DNA of 64,000 nt from the NCBI RefSeq assembly GCF_015210005.1, contig NZ_MU158698.1, positions 1,757,611 to 1,821,610 on the forward strand, written 5' to 3'. Both the position numbers and the translations under genes were made by a program. This DNA is from Sphingobacterium hungaricum (GTDB taxonomy: Bacteria > Bacteroidota > Bacteroidia > Sphingobacteriales > Sphingobacteriaceae). The notes under the pieces were generated by a model. The model saw only the letters and a program-made list of their open reading frames with translations, did not search any database and was not told the origin of the DNA. Of this stretch, positions 33,527 through 42,787 are shown piece after piece (the first letter of the stretch is position 1; each line of letters begins with the position of its first letter).

Positions 33527-35761
33527 TTAATATTGGTTCCATGCTGGAGGATCAACTCCCAAAAGATTTTTTACAAAGAAATCTCTGCGTTTCTTTTCGC
33601 CGTAATCACCACCTGAAGAATGCCCCATTCCCGGAACCATTATAAATTCATGATCCTTGCCTTGTTTGATCAACTGATTGACCAATTGATAGGTGGATGC
33701 AGGATCGACATTATCATCCATTTCCCCGACAATCAACATTAATTTGCCTTCCAGACGATGTGCATTATCAACGTTTGAACATGCCGAATACTGAGGCCCG
33801 ATTGGCCATCCCATCCATTGCTCATTCCACCAAATTTTATCCATGCGGTTGTCATGGCATCCACAAGAGGAAACGGCAACTTTATAAAATTCAGGATGGA
33901 ATAATACCGCCCCGGTAGAAGATTGGCCTCCGGCTGATGTTCCATAAATACCAACATGCTCAAGATCCATGTAGGGATATTTTTTTGCTGCGGCATTCAT
34001 CCATGCGATGCGATCCGGGAATCCTGCATCTTTTAAATTCTTCCAAGCAACATCATGGAATGCCTTTGATCGATTCGAAGTTCCCATTCCATCAATCTGA
34101 ACAACAATAAATCCAAGTTCAGCCAACTCATACATTCCCGAAGGATTTGCGTAAAAAGATTTCGGAACAAATGAACTGTGCGGTCCAGCATAGATGTATT
34201 CGATTACAGGATATTTTTTAGCAGGATCAAAGTTTTTGGGACGGATAATAATTCCCCAGATATCGGTTTGACCATCACGACCAACTGAACTGAAAATCTC
34301 CGGAGCTTTCCATCCGGTTGCTTCTAGCTCTGTAATATCAGCTTTTTCTAGTTGCATCAGCAATTTTCCTTCCGCATTGCGCAGAACAGCTTCTGGCGCT
34401 TGGTCTGTCCGAGAAAACACATCAACAAACATCGAATGATTTTTATTAAAACTTGCTTGATGATTAGCCCATTCTGGCGTTAATTCTTGCCTATTTTTTC
34501 CGTCGAATCCGATGCTGTAATACCGGATCAAGTAGGGGTCTTCGGATTTCGTAGTTCCGCTCGCTTCGAAAATTATTTTTCTATCTTCTTCATTTACATG
34601 AACTACTCGACGAACGACCCAATCTCCTTTGGTAATTTGATTTTTTAAATTTCCTGTTTTTGAATCAAAAAGATAGAGGTGGTTCCAACCATCACGTTCC
34701 GAAGTCCAGATGGTTTCCGATGTCTTCTCTACATCATGTCGATATTTTTTTAGGTAATAGTCGATGAACGTAGGGCTTGTCTCGACAATAATTGGCTTTG
34801 TTTTTCCGTCAATCGCCGACAATTCCATCACAGCATAATATTGATGGCCTCTCTGGTTATATTCAAATGTGATCCCGCTATTGTCTGGGCGCCATGTCGT
34901 ATGGATTAATGCGTATTGGTTATAAACTTGTGTTGGGTCGACAGCAACTGTTTTTCCGCTCTCGATATCGATAATGGTTGGGTAATGCTGTGGCAATGCA
35001 TCTCCCGGTTTTACATAATCTCTAGTATGTGTTTTGGGTTGAAGCTGATCGGTCGGTGAAGATTCTATTAAAGTCAATTGCCTGACTTCCGCTTTGCGAA
35101 TTTTTGACACTGCAATTTTTTTAGAATCATTTGACCAATGAATCTGCGCTGCATAATATTCTCCCGCAGTGCCATCAAATGTTAATTGCTTTTCGCTTTT
35201 ATCATCCCCTTTTTTACTGAAATATACGTTGCTGTTCTTAATGTATGCCGTATGTAGCTTATCCGGAGAATCGACTGGATTTCCTCTGCTATCATCCCAT
35301 CGTGTTCCCCAATAATTAGTGTTTTCTGTGTTCTTGTTGATTGTGTCGGCTAATTTTGTGAGCGTATTTGCTTTTAGGTTCCAATTCCATTTTGCATCTT
35401 GTTCCTCGAATTCAATCTCATTGGCGTTCAATACTTTCATGGCTTTTCCCCATGAATTTTCTAGCACCAAGGGCTTGGATAACAAAAGCGACATTTGTCT
35501 CGCTATTTCTTCCGCATGCACAACGGCCTTTCTTGTTGTGGCCGCATCGATCACATACAGCTCGTTTTTGTTGTCTTTTAGCTTTACACGGTAAGAAAAA
35601 CTTTGGCCATCTTCAGACCATACAATCTGTTGAGGAACTTTATACACTTTCTGAGAAATAGTGGCCGTTTCTTTTGCGCGTTTGTAATCTTCCAACGTCC
35701 CTTGCGCCCGAACCGAAAACTGGAGTAGAGTCAGAAGAGCGATAGTAAATAATAATTTCAT
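33527..35761 (-). CDS. Exported S9-family (dipeptidyl-peptidase IV-like) serine peptidase
   Basis: 744 residues with a signal peptide ending 'SVRAQG'. Residues ~60-450 form the DPP-IV-type beta-propeller ('YWGTRWDDSRGNP', 'HTTWRPDNSGITFEYNQRG'). The alpha/beta-hydrolase domain carries 'GIYGTSAGGQSS' (nucleophile Ser; the family usually has GxSYGG), 'LIVGEMDDNVDPAS' (Asp) and 'VPGMGHSSG' (His). It probably trims peptides in the periplasm. Convergent with the BCCT gene. Confidence 0.88.
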   Translation of the reverse strand: MKLLFTIALLTLLQFSVRAQGTLEDYKRAKETATISQKVYKVPQQIVWSEDGQSFSYRVKLKDNKNELYVIDAATTRKAVVHAEEIARQMSLLLSKPLVLENSWGKAMKVLNANEIEFEEQDAKWNWNLKANTLTKLADTINKNTENTNYWGTRWDDSRGNPVDSPDKLHTAYIKNSNVYFSKKGDDKSEKQLTFDGTAGEYYAAQIHWSNDSKKIAVSKIRKAEVRQLTLIESSPTDQLQPKTHTRDYVKPGDALPQHYPTIIDIESGKTVAVDPTQVYNQYALIHTTWRPDNSGITFEYNQRGHQYYAVMELSAIDGKTKPIIVETSPTFIDYYLKKYRHDVEKTSETIWTSERDGWNHLYLFDSKTGNLKNQITKGDWVVRRVVHVNEEDRKIIFEASGTTKSEDPYLIRYYSIGFDGKNRQELTPEWANHQASFNKNHSMFVDVFSRTDQAPEAVLRNAEGKLLMQLEKADITELEATGWKAPEIFSSVGRDGQTDIWGIIIRPKNFDPAKKYPVIEYIYAGPHSSFVPKSFYANPSGMYELAELGFIVVQIDGMGTSNRSKAFHDVAWKNLKDAGFPDRIAWMNAAAKKYPYMDLEHVGIYGTSAGGQSSTGAVLFHPEFYKVAVSSCGCHDNRMDKIWWNEQWMGWPIGPQYSACSNVDNAHRLEGKLMLIVGEMDDNVDPASTYQLVNQLIKQGKDHEFIMVPGMGHSSGGDYGEKKRRDFFVKNLLGVDPPAWNQY

Positions 35762-35968
35762 AGTTATGCTGATTGGGGTATTGTTTTTTTGTTCAGACGA
35801 CTTTAAGAATCCATTTTTTTAGATTTCAAGTTGAAGACTTAAATATAGAAATAACATAAAGAAATAGCCTACGTTATTTTGGATGTTTTATTTGATTTAA
35901 TTTGTTAGTAGAAAAAAGAAGGAGCAAGTACACCAATACATTGGTTTTCTTCTTAATCTTACCACTGC

Positions 35969-38398
35969 TTAATTTATCCTTCGGCTTTCATTTTCCAAGG
36001 CTGACTTCGATGTACGTTGCGCTTTTGTGACGCCACTGCTAAATCGGTAACTGAAGCTAAACCGAACTTGTCTTGATTCGAAATAGCCATAGCTCGATGA
36101 AGTAAAACCCGGAAAATTCTGCGTATACCTACTTTGATTTCCTTTATAAATATCGCTTACGGCTAGCCTAAGTGTTGCTTTGTCTTTGAAAATCGTTTTT
36201 TGCAAAGCTACATCCACTTGGCTAACGGGTTGGCTTATCGTGTTTGCGCCGCTCAAGCGTTTTGAGTTGTACATGGAAGTGATTTCTGCTTTAAATTGAT
36301 AAGGCAAGTGAAATGATTGAACCAAACTTACACGTCCAGCTACTTGGCGTAAATTTAAATTTCTGTATTGGTCAAATGATACATCATTATGAATATAATA
36401 AAGTAGGCCGTTGAAGGTGATATCCCACCAAGGCTTTGGAGCAAAGTTTTGTGTCAAAGCTAAAGACAAGTGCTTTTGCGTTCCTAGATTTTTGCTGATA
36501 ATCACAATTTTTTCTGTGTCGAGCGTATCTGTTATTTTTGCCGTGAATTGATCTGTATACGCATAATTCAGGGTGATTATAGTCGAGCTTTTTAGCGAAT
36601 AAAGCATAGTTAAGCGATGCGTCAAAGACGGACTTAAGAATGGGTTTCCCTGCCAGAATGAAAGTTCATCTAACATGTAAATAAATGGGTTTAGATCTTG
36701 GTATGCAGGTCGTTCGATCCGCTTTGAGTAGCTGATAGAAAAGTTTTGATGCTCGTTTAGCCGTCTCGTTGCCGAAAGAAATGGAAATAAGTTGGTAAAA
36801 CGTCTTGTTATTTTATCGCTCATTCCTTCCACACCATTCAGGTCAATTAGGGAACCCTGCGAATTCGAATGTTCTAGTCGGAGACCACCTTGCAGAGACC
36901 ATTTCCCAAGAGACCTTTTGTAATCAATATATGCGCTGCTGGTATGTTCATCAAAATGAAAATTATTCGAACGCCGATTGTCTAAGCTGTCGATATCCTG
37001 ATGAACATGATAAAACTGAGAACTGTTCTTTGAACCAACATGCGTGTATTTTAAACCTGTTTCCAATTTTCCTTTCCATAGATTCAATGCATAATCTAAC
37101 TTAATGCCCTTCATGTCAATATCTATATCGTTAAGTGTACGATTATAGTTTTGTTGAATGATAATATCAGTATTGTCTCTATAAATATTGGATTGCAAGT
37201 TCTTGTTCCACTTGTCAAAGAGGGCATAATCTGCATCGATAGTAAAACTACGTCCAAGGGAATCTTCAAATTTATAGTTTAAATTAAAATTATAGCGCGC
37301 AGTGCTTTGTCCATAGTAATCGTTAGTAGCGTCAAGTGATTCTTCAATCGAGGTCGATGGGAGAGCGCTGATTTCGGTGTGTGTGTCGGTTATTCCTCCT
37401 CCAAAAATGAAATTGCTGCTCGCCAGAAAACTGATGGTGTTTTTGTCATTCAGGTAATAATCCATCCCTACTTGCGCATTCATTTTTTGTCTTTTATCGA
37501 CGTCATCTGTATGGCTGTCATAAGATTTGCCGTTTTGCTGACGATTAGTTCCATAAATGTAATTGTAGTTTCCGAGCGTATGGCTGTAATTTCCAAAGAC
37601 GTTTATGCTGTTGACTCTGTAGTTTAGTGCGATGTTCTGAAGCTGTTTTGGGCTTATTCCGTATGCGACAGTACTGCTTACATTGCCATTTAACCCCGTG
37701 GTTAGCTGTTTCTTTGTGACTATGTTGATAATGCCTGCTGAGCCACTTGCATCATGTTTGGCGGACGGACTATTAATGATTTCGATTGACTTTAAATTGT
37801 TTGATGGCAATGATTTTAAAAGATCGATAAGTTCTTTTCCAGAAAGAAAAATCTGGCGTCCGTCCAACAACACTTGGACACCGCCTTTTCCATTAAGTGA
37901 AATATTGCTTTCATTTTCAACATATACTCCTGGGGCACCCTTTAGTGCTTCTAATACAGAAACATCTTTTGCAGATATGCTGTTTTCAACTGAATATACA
38001 ATGATCCCGTCTTTGACCTCGAAGTTTTTTTTCTTGCCTTCCACTCGAACACTTTCCAAAAGATTTTCGTTAACTGCAATTTTCAATATCCCCAAATCAA
38101 TATTTGAAAACTCGAACATCGAAGACCGTAATGTTTCGTGTCCTATATGACTAACTTGTACAAAATACTTTCCTGGTTTTGAAAATTTCATGCTAAACTT
38201 TCCCTCGCTGTCTGAAGTCGCGCTTGATACCAACATTTGATCAAAGGAATAAAGTTGGATAGTTGCAGAAGCTACTGGTTGCATTTCGTGGTCAACGACC
38301 TTTCCAAGAATCAACTTTTCAATGTTTTGCGCTGAAGCGTAGCTACAGCAAATCATCAAGTAAATCAATGTTATTAATACAGCAATTTTCTTTGCCAT
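35969..38398 (-). CDS. TonB-dependent outer-membrane receptor with N-terminal carboxypeptidase-regulatory-like domain
   Basis: 809 residues from the ATG at 38398, which gives a clean signal peptide ('AKKIAVLITLIYLMICCSYASAQ' region); a TTG at 38449 adds 17 poor residues. The CarboxypepD_reg-like domain is 'LILGKVVDHEMQPVASATIQ'. The plug has 'DVSVLEALKGAPGVYVENE' and 'ILLDGRQ'-like elements. 'IEIINSPSAKHDASGSAGIINIVTKK' is typical of the OMP_b-brl_3 group of TonB receptors, and the barrel runs to the C-terminus. No SusD partner is near, so the ligand may be a metal complex or peptide; unknown. Confidence 0.87.
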   Translation of the reverse strand: MAKKIAVLITLIYLMICCSYASAQNIEKLILGKVVDHEMQPVASATIQLYSFDQMLVSSATSDSEGKFSMKFSKPGKYFVQVSHIGHETLRSSMFEFSNIDLGILKIAVNENLLESVRVEGKKKNFEVKDGIIVYSVENSISAKDVSVLEALKGAPGVYVENESNISLNGKGGVQVLLDGRQIFLSGKELIDLLKSLPSNNLKSIEIINSPSAKHDASGSAGIINIVTKKQLTTGLNGNVSSTVAYGISPKQLQNIALNYRVNSINVFGNYSHTLGNYNYIYGTNRQQNGKSYDSHTDDVDKRQKMNAQVGMDYYLNDKNTISFLASSNFIFGGGITDTHTEISALPSTSIEESLDATNDYYGQSTARYNFNLNYKFEDSLGRSFTIDADYALFDKWNKNLQSNIYRDNTDIIIQQNYNRTLNDIDIDMKGIKLDYALNLWKGKLETGLKYTHVGSKNSSQFYHVHQDIDSLDNRRSNNFHFDEHTSSAYIDYKRSLGKWSLQGGLRLEHSNSQGSLIDLNGVEGMSDKITRRFTNLFPFLSATRRLNEHQNFSISYSKRIERPAYQDLNPFIYMLDELSFWQGNPFLSPSLTHRLTMLYSLKSSTIITLNYAYTDQFTAKITDTLDTEKIVIISKNLGTQKHLSLALTQNFAPKPWWDITFNGLLYYIHNDVSFDQYRNLNLRQVAGRVSLVQSFHLPYQFKAEITSMYNSKRLSGANTISQPVSQVDVALQKTIFKDKATLRLAVSDIYKGNQSRYTQNFPGFTSSSYGYFESRQVRFSFSYRFSSGVTKAQRTSKSALENESRRIN

Positions 38399-39140
38399 AT
38401 TTTGCCGTTTTGCATTGCATTGAGTTGAACTGTTTCTGAAAGTAATCAATTGGGTTAATGGTTATTTAATTTTAGGAACTAGGTTATTGTGCTTGATAAT
38501 AAAATACTTACTTCGATTATTATTTGCCGTAATAATAAGTATTATAAATCAAAGTGCGCAACAAAATGCAAGGTTTTCTAAAAAAACAGATGCAATTCTA
38601 AAGCTTATAAATCTTATTGATGTAGCCGTGAAGTAATGGACTTGTTTTTATTTGCTATTAGTTAAAAGAAAATGAATCTTGGCAATGTTTGTTACAAAGT
38701 CGAATTTTATTTAAATGGAAAAATTCAAAAATTACAATGTGGGTATAAATACTTGTTTGCATCGGCATTCACTATGCTGGAAAGTTTGGCTAAAGTCCAA
38801 AAAGCAAAATGTAAACACGTATAAATACGGTTTTGACTTTTTCTATGTATTTTGAATAAAACCGAGTGAAATGTTATTTTATTGCATTAGGAGTGGGTAA
38901 TTGACATCCGCCAATTGGCGTTTTTTATTGATTTTTTTATGTTTAAAAAAAAATGTTGCTTAACGACAAGAATCAACCGACATCTATTAAGTTCTACCGG
39001 CACTTTTTTTTACTAGCATTTGTAGTTTCCCGACTTCATCTCCAGATGACATTGGAAGAGTATGCAAAGCTTTAACAAATAGTTAATTACTCTATTTCTG
39101 ACAATAGAAGTAAAAACGAAAAACATATACTTATAAATAC
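38399..39140. other. 742-bp intergenic region between divergent genes
   Basis: It carries the upstream sequence of the TonB receptor, including a dyad at 38503-38543, and a palindrome CGCCAATTGGCG followed by T6 at 38909-38926. It also holds the AT-rich leader of the 62-aa gene. No gene-like frame, IS end or tRNA is seen. Confidence 0.5.
38503..38543. promoter_or_regulatory. Long dyad upstream of the TonB receptor
   Basis: Outer 8-bp arms AATACTTA (38503-38510) and TAAGTATT (38536-38543), with inner complementary TTATTA/TAATAA-type words, about 105-145 bases upstream of the receptor start. Possible operator or transcript hairpin. Confidence 0.35.
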
Positions 39141-39329
39141 ATGGAAATCAAAGGGAGAAGCAGGTATATAGCACCTCGAATGGCTATACATCTAGTTGAG
39201 TCAGAAGAAGGTATTGCGGCCGGATCGGCTAAAGTCAAAACAGGTTGGTCTACGAATGGCGAACAAAATCAACCCAAAGAAAAGGAATGGGAAGCGGGTT
39301 GGAATAACAGCAAAGACTTTGACCTATAA
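39141..39329 (+). CDS. Short conserved-type peptide preceding a fimbrillin-like gene
   Basis: 62 residues, no signal peptide. It has a basic N-terminus ('GRSRYIAPRMAIHLV'), a central 'ESEEGIAAGSAKVKTG', and a Trp/acidic C-terminus ('EWEAGWNNSKDFDL'). The [E]xxIAAGSA...EW...D-L pattern is one I associate with tiny proteins encoded just ahead of surface lipoproteins in Sphingobacteriaceae; this is from memory. The gene ends 14 bases before the fimbrillin-like gene, so they are co-transcribed. Confidence 0.65.
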   Translation: MEIKGRSRYIAPRMAIHLVESEEGIAAGSAKVKTGWSTNGEQNQPKEKEWEAGWNNSKDFDL

Positions 39330-39343
39330 CAACCTCTACTCAC

Positions 39344-41218
39344 ATGAAAAACAAATCTAATACTATGAAACTATTTATTTCTATAATCGGTTTATTCTTC
39401 TCAATATTCCTACTCTCGTGTTCGTCAAAAGATGAAAAACAAGATGAAATTTCAAATGGCAATACCCGAATAAAAATTAAGTCGATCAATGTTGCGGAAG
39501 AAGCTGCCGTTAGTGAGCTGAATCCTATACAAGATGATGACGAGGATGGTTTGTCAAAACTTGGGTCTTCGCGCAAATCTTCGATTAACGCTCAAGCAGG
39601 CGTGTTATTGACCGACGGGTCTTCAGATTTACAAGGCAGATCCGAAGAATCCTTTGGAGAGATGGTCGCATCGACCGACTTTGATGCGCTTGTCAGTGTG
39701 GCAATCCCAATAGTGGATAGCGTGAAAAGGAGTCACTATCTTGCGTCAGCTAAAGAAGCTGTTGCATCAAAAAGGATCGTCAATAAACTTGCCGCGGATG
39801 TGCCTATAAATTCATCGATTAAATTCCGCTTGATCATTTATAACGAAAATAGAACACAGCAGCTTTTCAATAAAGTTTTATCTAGAAACGAAGAGCCGGA
39901 TATAGCACTTGATATCGGAACTTTTCATTGGTTTGCGATTTCTACCCAAGAAACTGGAACCGCGCCAGACGTGAATAGTTCGGGTGTAATTAATAGAGAT
40001 GATTTAGCGAATAAAGATTTTATGTTTGACAGCGGTTCGATTTCTACGGTTGAAGGAGATAACTTCTTGGAAATTATATTTTTAAGACAAATGGCTGCTG
40101 TAGACGTAAGTCTAAACACAAGAGGACTTTTTGGCCCAATGCAAGGCACGAGCTCGATATCAATTGGTAGCGGAACCGGAGCTACAGCATTTACCAGCAT
40201 CATACGAACGGGCAACTTTAATATTTTTAATGGCGTTTTTTCTGATTTCTCAACCGTCAATACCAGTGTTTTAGCGAGTGCAATGTCAGTGGTAGATACG
40301 AGATGGGGTAATGCAGAGAAATTAGCAACGTTCTATACTGCTGCAAATGCTGTTGCCGTAACTATCCCTGTAAATAATTTACGTTTGAGGTTAAACAGCC
40401 TAAGCATTACGTTGGATGATAATAGTACCCGTACATTTGCCGCAAACGCATTATTGTCAATACCTCATACTACGGCATTGTCTTTAACCAAGGGAACTCG
40501 ATCGAGAGCAAATGTTAGATTGATTGAGTCTGGTATTCGAGTTGGAAATTACAACTGGGCTCGGACTAACCTCATATTTGATGCTTCCAAAAATTACGGC
40601 TCAACAACTGTACCGTATGCATATACCATGAACGAAACCGATGCCTACCGTTTACGTCCAAATAATAATTATACCAGCCCTTCGGATAATGAGTATTGGT
40701 TTCATGGCGTTCCTTGGCCCACATCTACGGAATACCGAACAGTAGATGCGTGCAGACGGATCTTCCCTTCTGGTACTTGGCGATTGCCAAATGTTCCAAG
40801 TGCAGATAATCCTACAGATACGGATCATCACTTTAATGCCTTAATAAATAACCTTGTCCGAACTCCTGCAAAAAATCAGATTGGCACGACCACTGCTTAT
40901 AGGTATAGCATCAGTTGGACTAGATCAACATCTCAAGCGCAAAATACTGCGTATCCTGATGCAAACTTTGTGCTGCCAGTTTATGGATATCGTACCTCAG
41001 CTGGCGTAGTAACTCAAAATCCGGCACTAGTAAGCTCATCAGGACAAATGCATTATTGGAGTAATTCATGGTTTACTGAGCAGGGGAGTACGTACCTTCA
41101 CGGGCTGAGCCTTAGAGGTACGGTGACTAATGGAACGACATCTAACACCTTATCCATGTCAAGTAATCCGGCCTCAAATAGATTGCCGATCAGATGTGTA
41201 AGAAGAGTTGTGAATTAG
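39344..41218 (+). CDS. Fimbrillin-like surface lipoprotein
   Basis: 624 residues. The lipoprotein signal 'LFFSIFLLSCSSKDEKQ' (lipidated Cys ~26 from the first Met; a second Met eight codons in is an alternative start) is followed by two parts. The first half is beta-rich, as in fimbrillin (Mfa/FimA-like) proteins. The second carries 'WARTNLIFDASKNYG...YWFHGVPWPTSTEY' and 'ACRRIFPSGTWRLPN', then ends 'SNRLPIRCVRRV', the cysteine-paired ending of the FISUMP/major-paralogous type domain. Probably a surface adhesin or pilus subunit. Confidence 0.7.
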   Translation: MKNKSNTMKLFISIIGLFFSIFLLSCSSKDEKQDEISNGNTRIKIKSINVAEEAAVSELNPIQDDDEDGLSKLGSSRKSSINAQAGVLLTDGSSDLQGRSEESFGEMVASTDFDALVSVAIPIVDSVKRSHYLASAKEAVASKRIVNKLAADVPINSSIKFRLIIYNENRTQQLFNKVLSRNEEPDIALDIGTFHWFAISTQETGTAPDVNSSGVINRDDLANKDFMFDSGSISTVEGDNFLEIIFLRQMAAVDVSLNTRGLFGPMQGTSSISIGSGTGATAFTSIIRTGNFNIFNGVFSDFSTVNTSVLASAMSVVDTRWGNAEKLATFYTAANAVAVTIPVNNLRLRLNSLSITLDDNSTRTFAANALLSIPHTTALSLTKGTRSRANVRLIESGIRVGNYNWARTNLIFDASKNYGSTTVPYAYTMNETDAYRLRPNNNYTSPSDNEYWFHGVPWPTSTEYRTVDACRRIFPSGTWRLPNVPSADNPTDTDHHFNALINNLVRTPAKNQIGTTTAYRYSISWTRSTSQAQNTAYPDANFVLPVYGYRTSAGVVTQNPALVSSSGQMHYWSNSWFTEQGSTYLHGLSLRGTVTNGTTSNTLSMSSNPASNRLPIRCVRRVVN

Positions 41219-41324
41219 GTAGTTATCAGCATTCTAGTTTTATCTTAACGTTTTTTAACAATCTTATCTAAACATTTTGAAGCCTGATGCGTTGTACTAT
41301 CAAACAAACGAAAGGAAAAATAAT

Positions 41325-41510
41325 ATGAGTGAATTAACATGGAAAGGTCGTTGGAACGAATTGAAAGGAAAAGTTAAACAACAATATGCAGACCTTACGG
41401 ATGACGACTTACTATACGCAGAGGGAAAAGAAGACGAGTTGGTAGGTAGGTTGCAAAAGAAAACTGGTAAGACTAAAGATGAAGTGAATAGCTGGTTGAA
41501 CGATTTGTAG
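41325..41510 (+). CDS. CsbD-family stress protein
   Basis: 61 residues from the ATG at 41325, preceded by AAAGGAAAAA. 'WKGRWNELKGKVKQQYADLTDDDLLYAEGKEDELVGRLQKKTGKTKDEV' is the full CsbD four-helix signature. These small cytoplasmic proteins are induced by general stress in many bacteria; molecular role unknown. A longer frame from 41277 adds 16 residues not found in the family. Confidence 0.92.
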   Translation: MSELTWKGRWNELKGKVKQQYADLTDDDLLYAEGKEDELVGRLQKKTGKTKDEVNSWLNDL

Positions 41511-41667
41511 AAGTAAATCTTTTACCGGTTTTTCATCCGAAGAGAAAAGGAGTACGCGATAAGCTTATTCCTTTTCTTTTTTTTAGATAAAATGGCTGTT
41601 TGAATTTGTTCTTGTTTTTCAAACAAAATAATTGTCCAAGTGTATTATTAGGTATAAAATCGATGCT

Positions 41668-41991
41668 ATGAATTTTGATATCATTACTTTAGAAAACCTG
41701 GATAAATCGGAAAGCTTGCCAAAGATCGTGAGCGACCAGTTCGAAGAAACTTATTTCGTGAAATTTGGCGAAGAACATGTGGGTGTGGGTTTGTATCTTC
41801 AGGACTCGGAAAATTGTGTTTTGGCGATAGTCGGCAACAGCGAGGATGAGTATAAAACTTTAGGCTCATATGGAACTAGCGACGAACATTCGAAATTGAT
41901 GATACATGGTCTGAAAATTGCCTTTGAAGCCTACCTGCGATCGTTCAAAGGAGATTCAGCCATTGGGAAGATGGAGATAGATAAGGACTAA
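41668..41991 (+). CDS. Uncharacterised protein (107 aa)
   Basis: A soluble acidic protein from the ATG at 41668. It has beta strands around 'FEETYFVKFGEEHVGVGLYLQDSENCVLAIVG' and ends in a helix, 'HSKLMIHGLKIAFEAYLRSF'. No signal peptide. I do not recognise the family. It stands alone between the CsbD gene and a non-coding region. Confidence 0.65.
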   Translation: MNFDIITLENLDKSESLPKIVSDQFEETYFVKFGEEHVGVGLYLQDSENCVLAIVGNSEDEYKTLGSYGTSDEHSKLMIHGLKIAFEAYLRSFKGDSAIGKMEIDKD

Positions 41992-42787
41992 AGGCAGCAT
42001 TCGCAGAAAGAACTCTTGCATTCATGCTTAGAATTAGCCGATGCTTTAAAAGATTAGGCTGTTTGTAGATAAGATATGTAGGGATAGCACAAGGAACGAC
42101 CTACTGCTAAGCAAGAGTTTCCCAATTCTAAAATAGATCAAGCTAGGTCTTAAAAAGAACTCGGTTTTTCTTTGTTAGAATGACCTAATTCTAACAAAAA
42201 AAAGTTGTGTAACAAAGTTCGATTAGAGCCATTCAAGGCAGTTTCGCCAAAAAACAACAGATATTTTCATAAATCTAAAAAAGCAATTATCATATTATTA
42301 AAAATAAGGGTCAGTCGAAAGGGTAAATTTTTGTTAAATTTTAAATATTTATTTTGTTGTAATAACAAGAAATCGTATATAAAAAAGTTGGGTAGGAATG
42401 TTTAAAATACGACGCGTTTTAGGATAGTTGGAGAGGCAATCCTGAATCTCTACTAAAAGAGGATTTGCAATTCGTTGCAAAATTCGGAGTTGCTAATCCT
42501 GTTTATCCTAGTTCGATAAACACTTTCGGAAGCGATAGAACAGCGGGACGATACCTGGCAGCAAGGTGCGTTAAGGATTGAAGTGGAAATCCTGACCCTT
42601 TAGGGTAACGCCCAAATCCTTCTGAAAGAAATCATTGTTTTCATCAGAGATGGACGTTTCCATTTGCCTTGCCGATTAATGGTATACCTGCTAAGCCCAT
42701 ACGCTGATCTGCGAATTGTCTGTTTTTTTAAAGAATAATTAGATGCCAGTTTCCTTCGTACAATCAGTTTTCGTCAACTTCAGTATG
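41992..42787. other. 796-bp non-coding region with repeats
   Basis: Contains an 11-bp perfect inverted repeat at 42171-42198 (TTTGTTAGAAT / ATTCTAACAAA, AT-rich flanks) and a stretch (42435-42625) rich in alternating AATCCT and AGGATT words. A 66-codon frame at 42205-42405 is lysine-rich and looks random. No gene is supported. Confidence 0.5.
42435..42625 (+). repeat. Stretch of alternating AATCCT / AGGATT words, structured
   Basis: AATCCT or its complement occurs six times (about 42438, 42460, 42496, 42574, 42588 and 42615). Several helices are therefore possible, e.g. AGGATT-gaagtgga-AATCCT, plus an ACCC-ttta-GGGT hairpin near 42595-42606. Words such as GGATTTGCAATTCGTTGC resemble REP-like debris of Bacteroidota. 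It could be a decayed REP cluster or a structured RNA. Confidence 0.4.

Noticed and set aside
38750..38830. Similarity to 23630-23690 (AAAGTCCAAAAA...CAAAA...AACAC)
   Set aside because: Shared words are short and A-rich; alignment does not extend, so common origin is not supported.
38909..38926. CGCCAATTGGCG + T6 as a terminator
   Set aside because: The stem would be only 4 bp around AATT, and there is no gene just upstream on the + strand.
42205..42405. 66-codon Lys/Asn-rich frame
   Set aside because: AT-rich non-coding region, no start context, biased composition.
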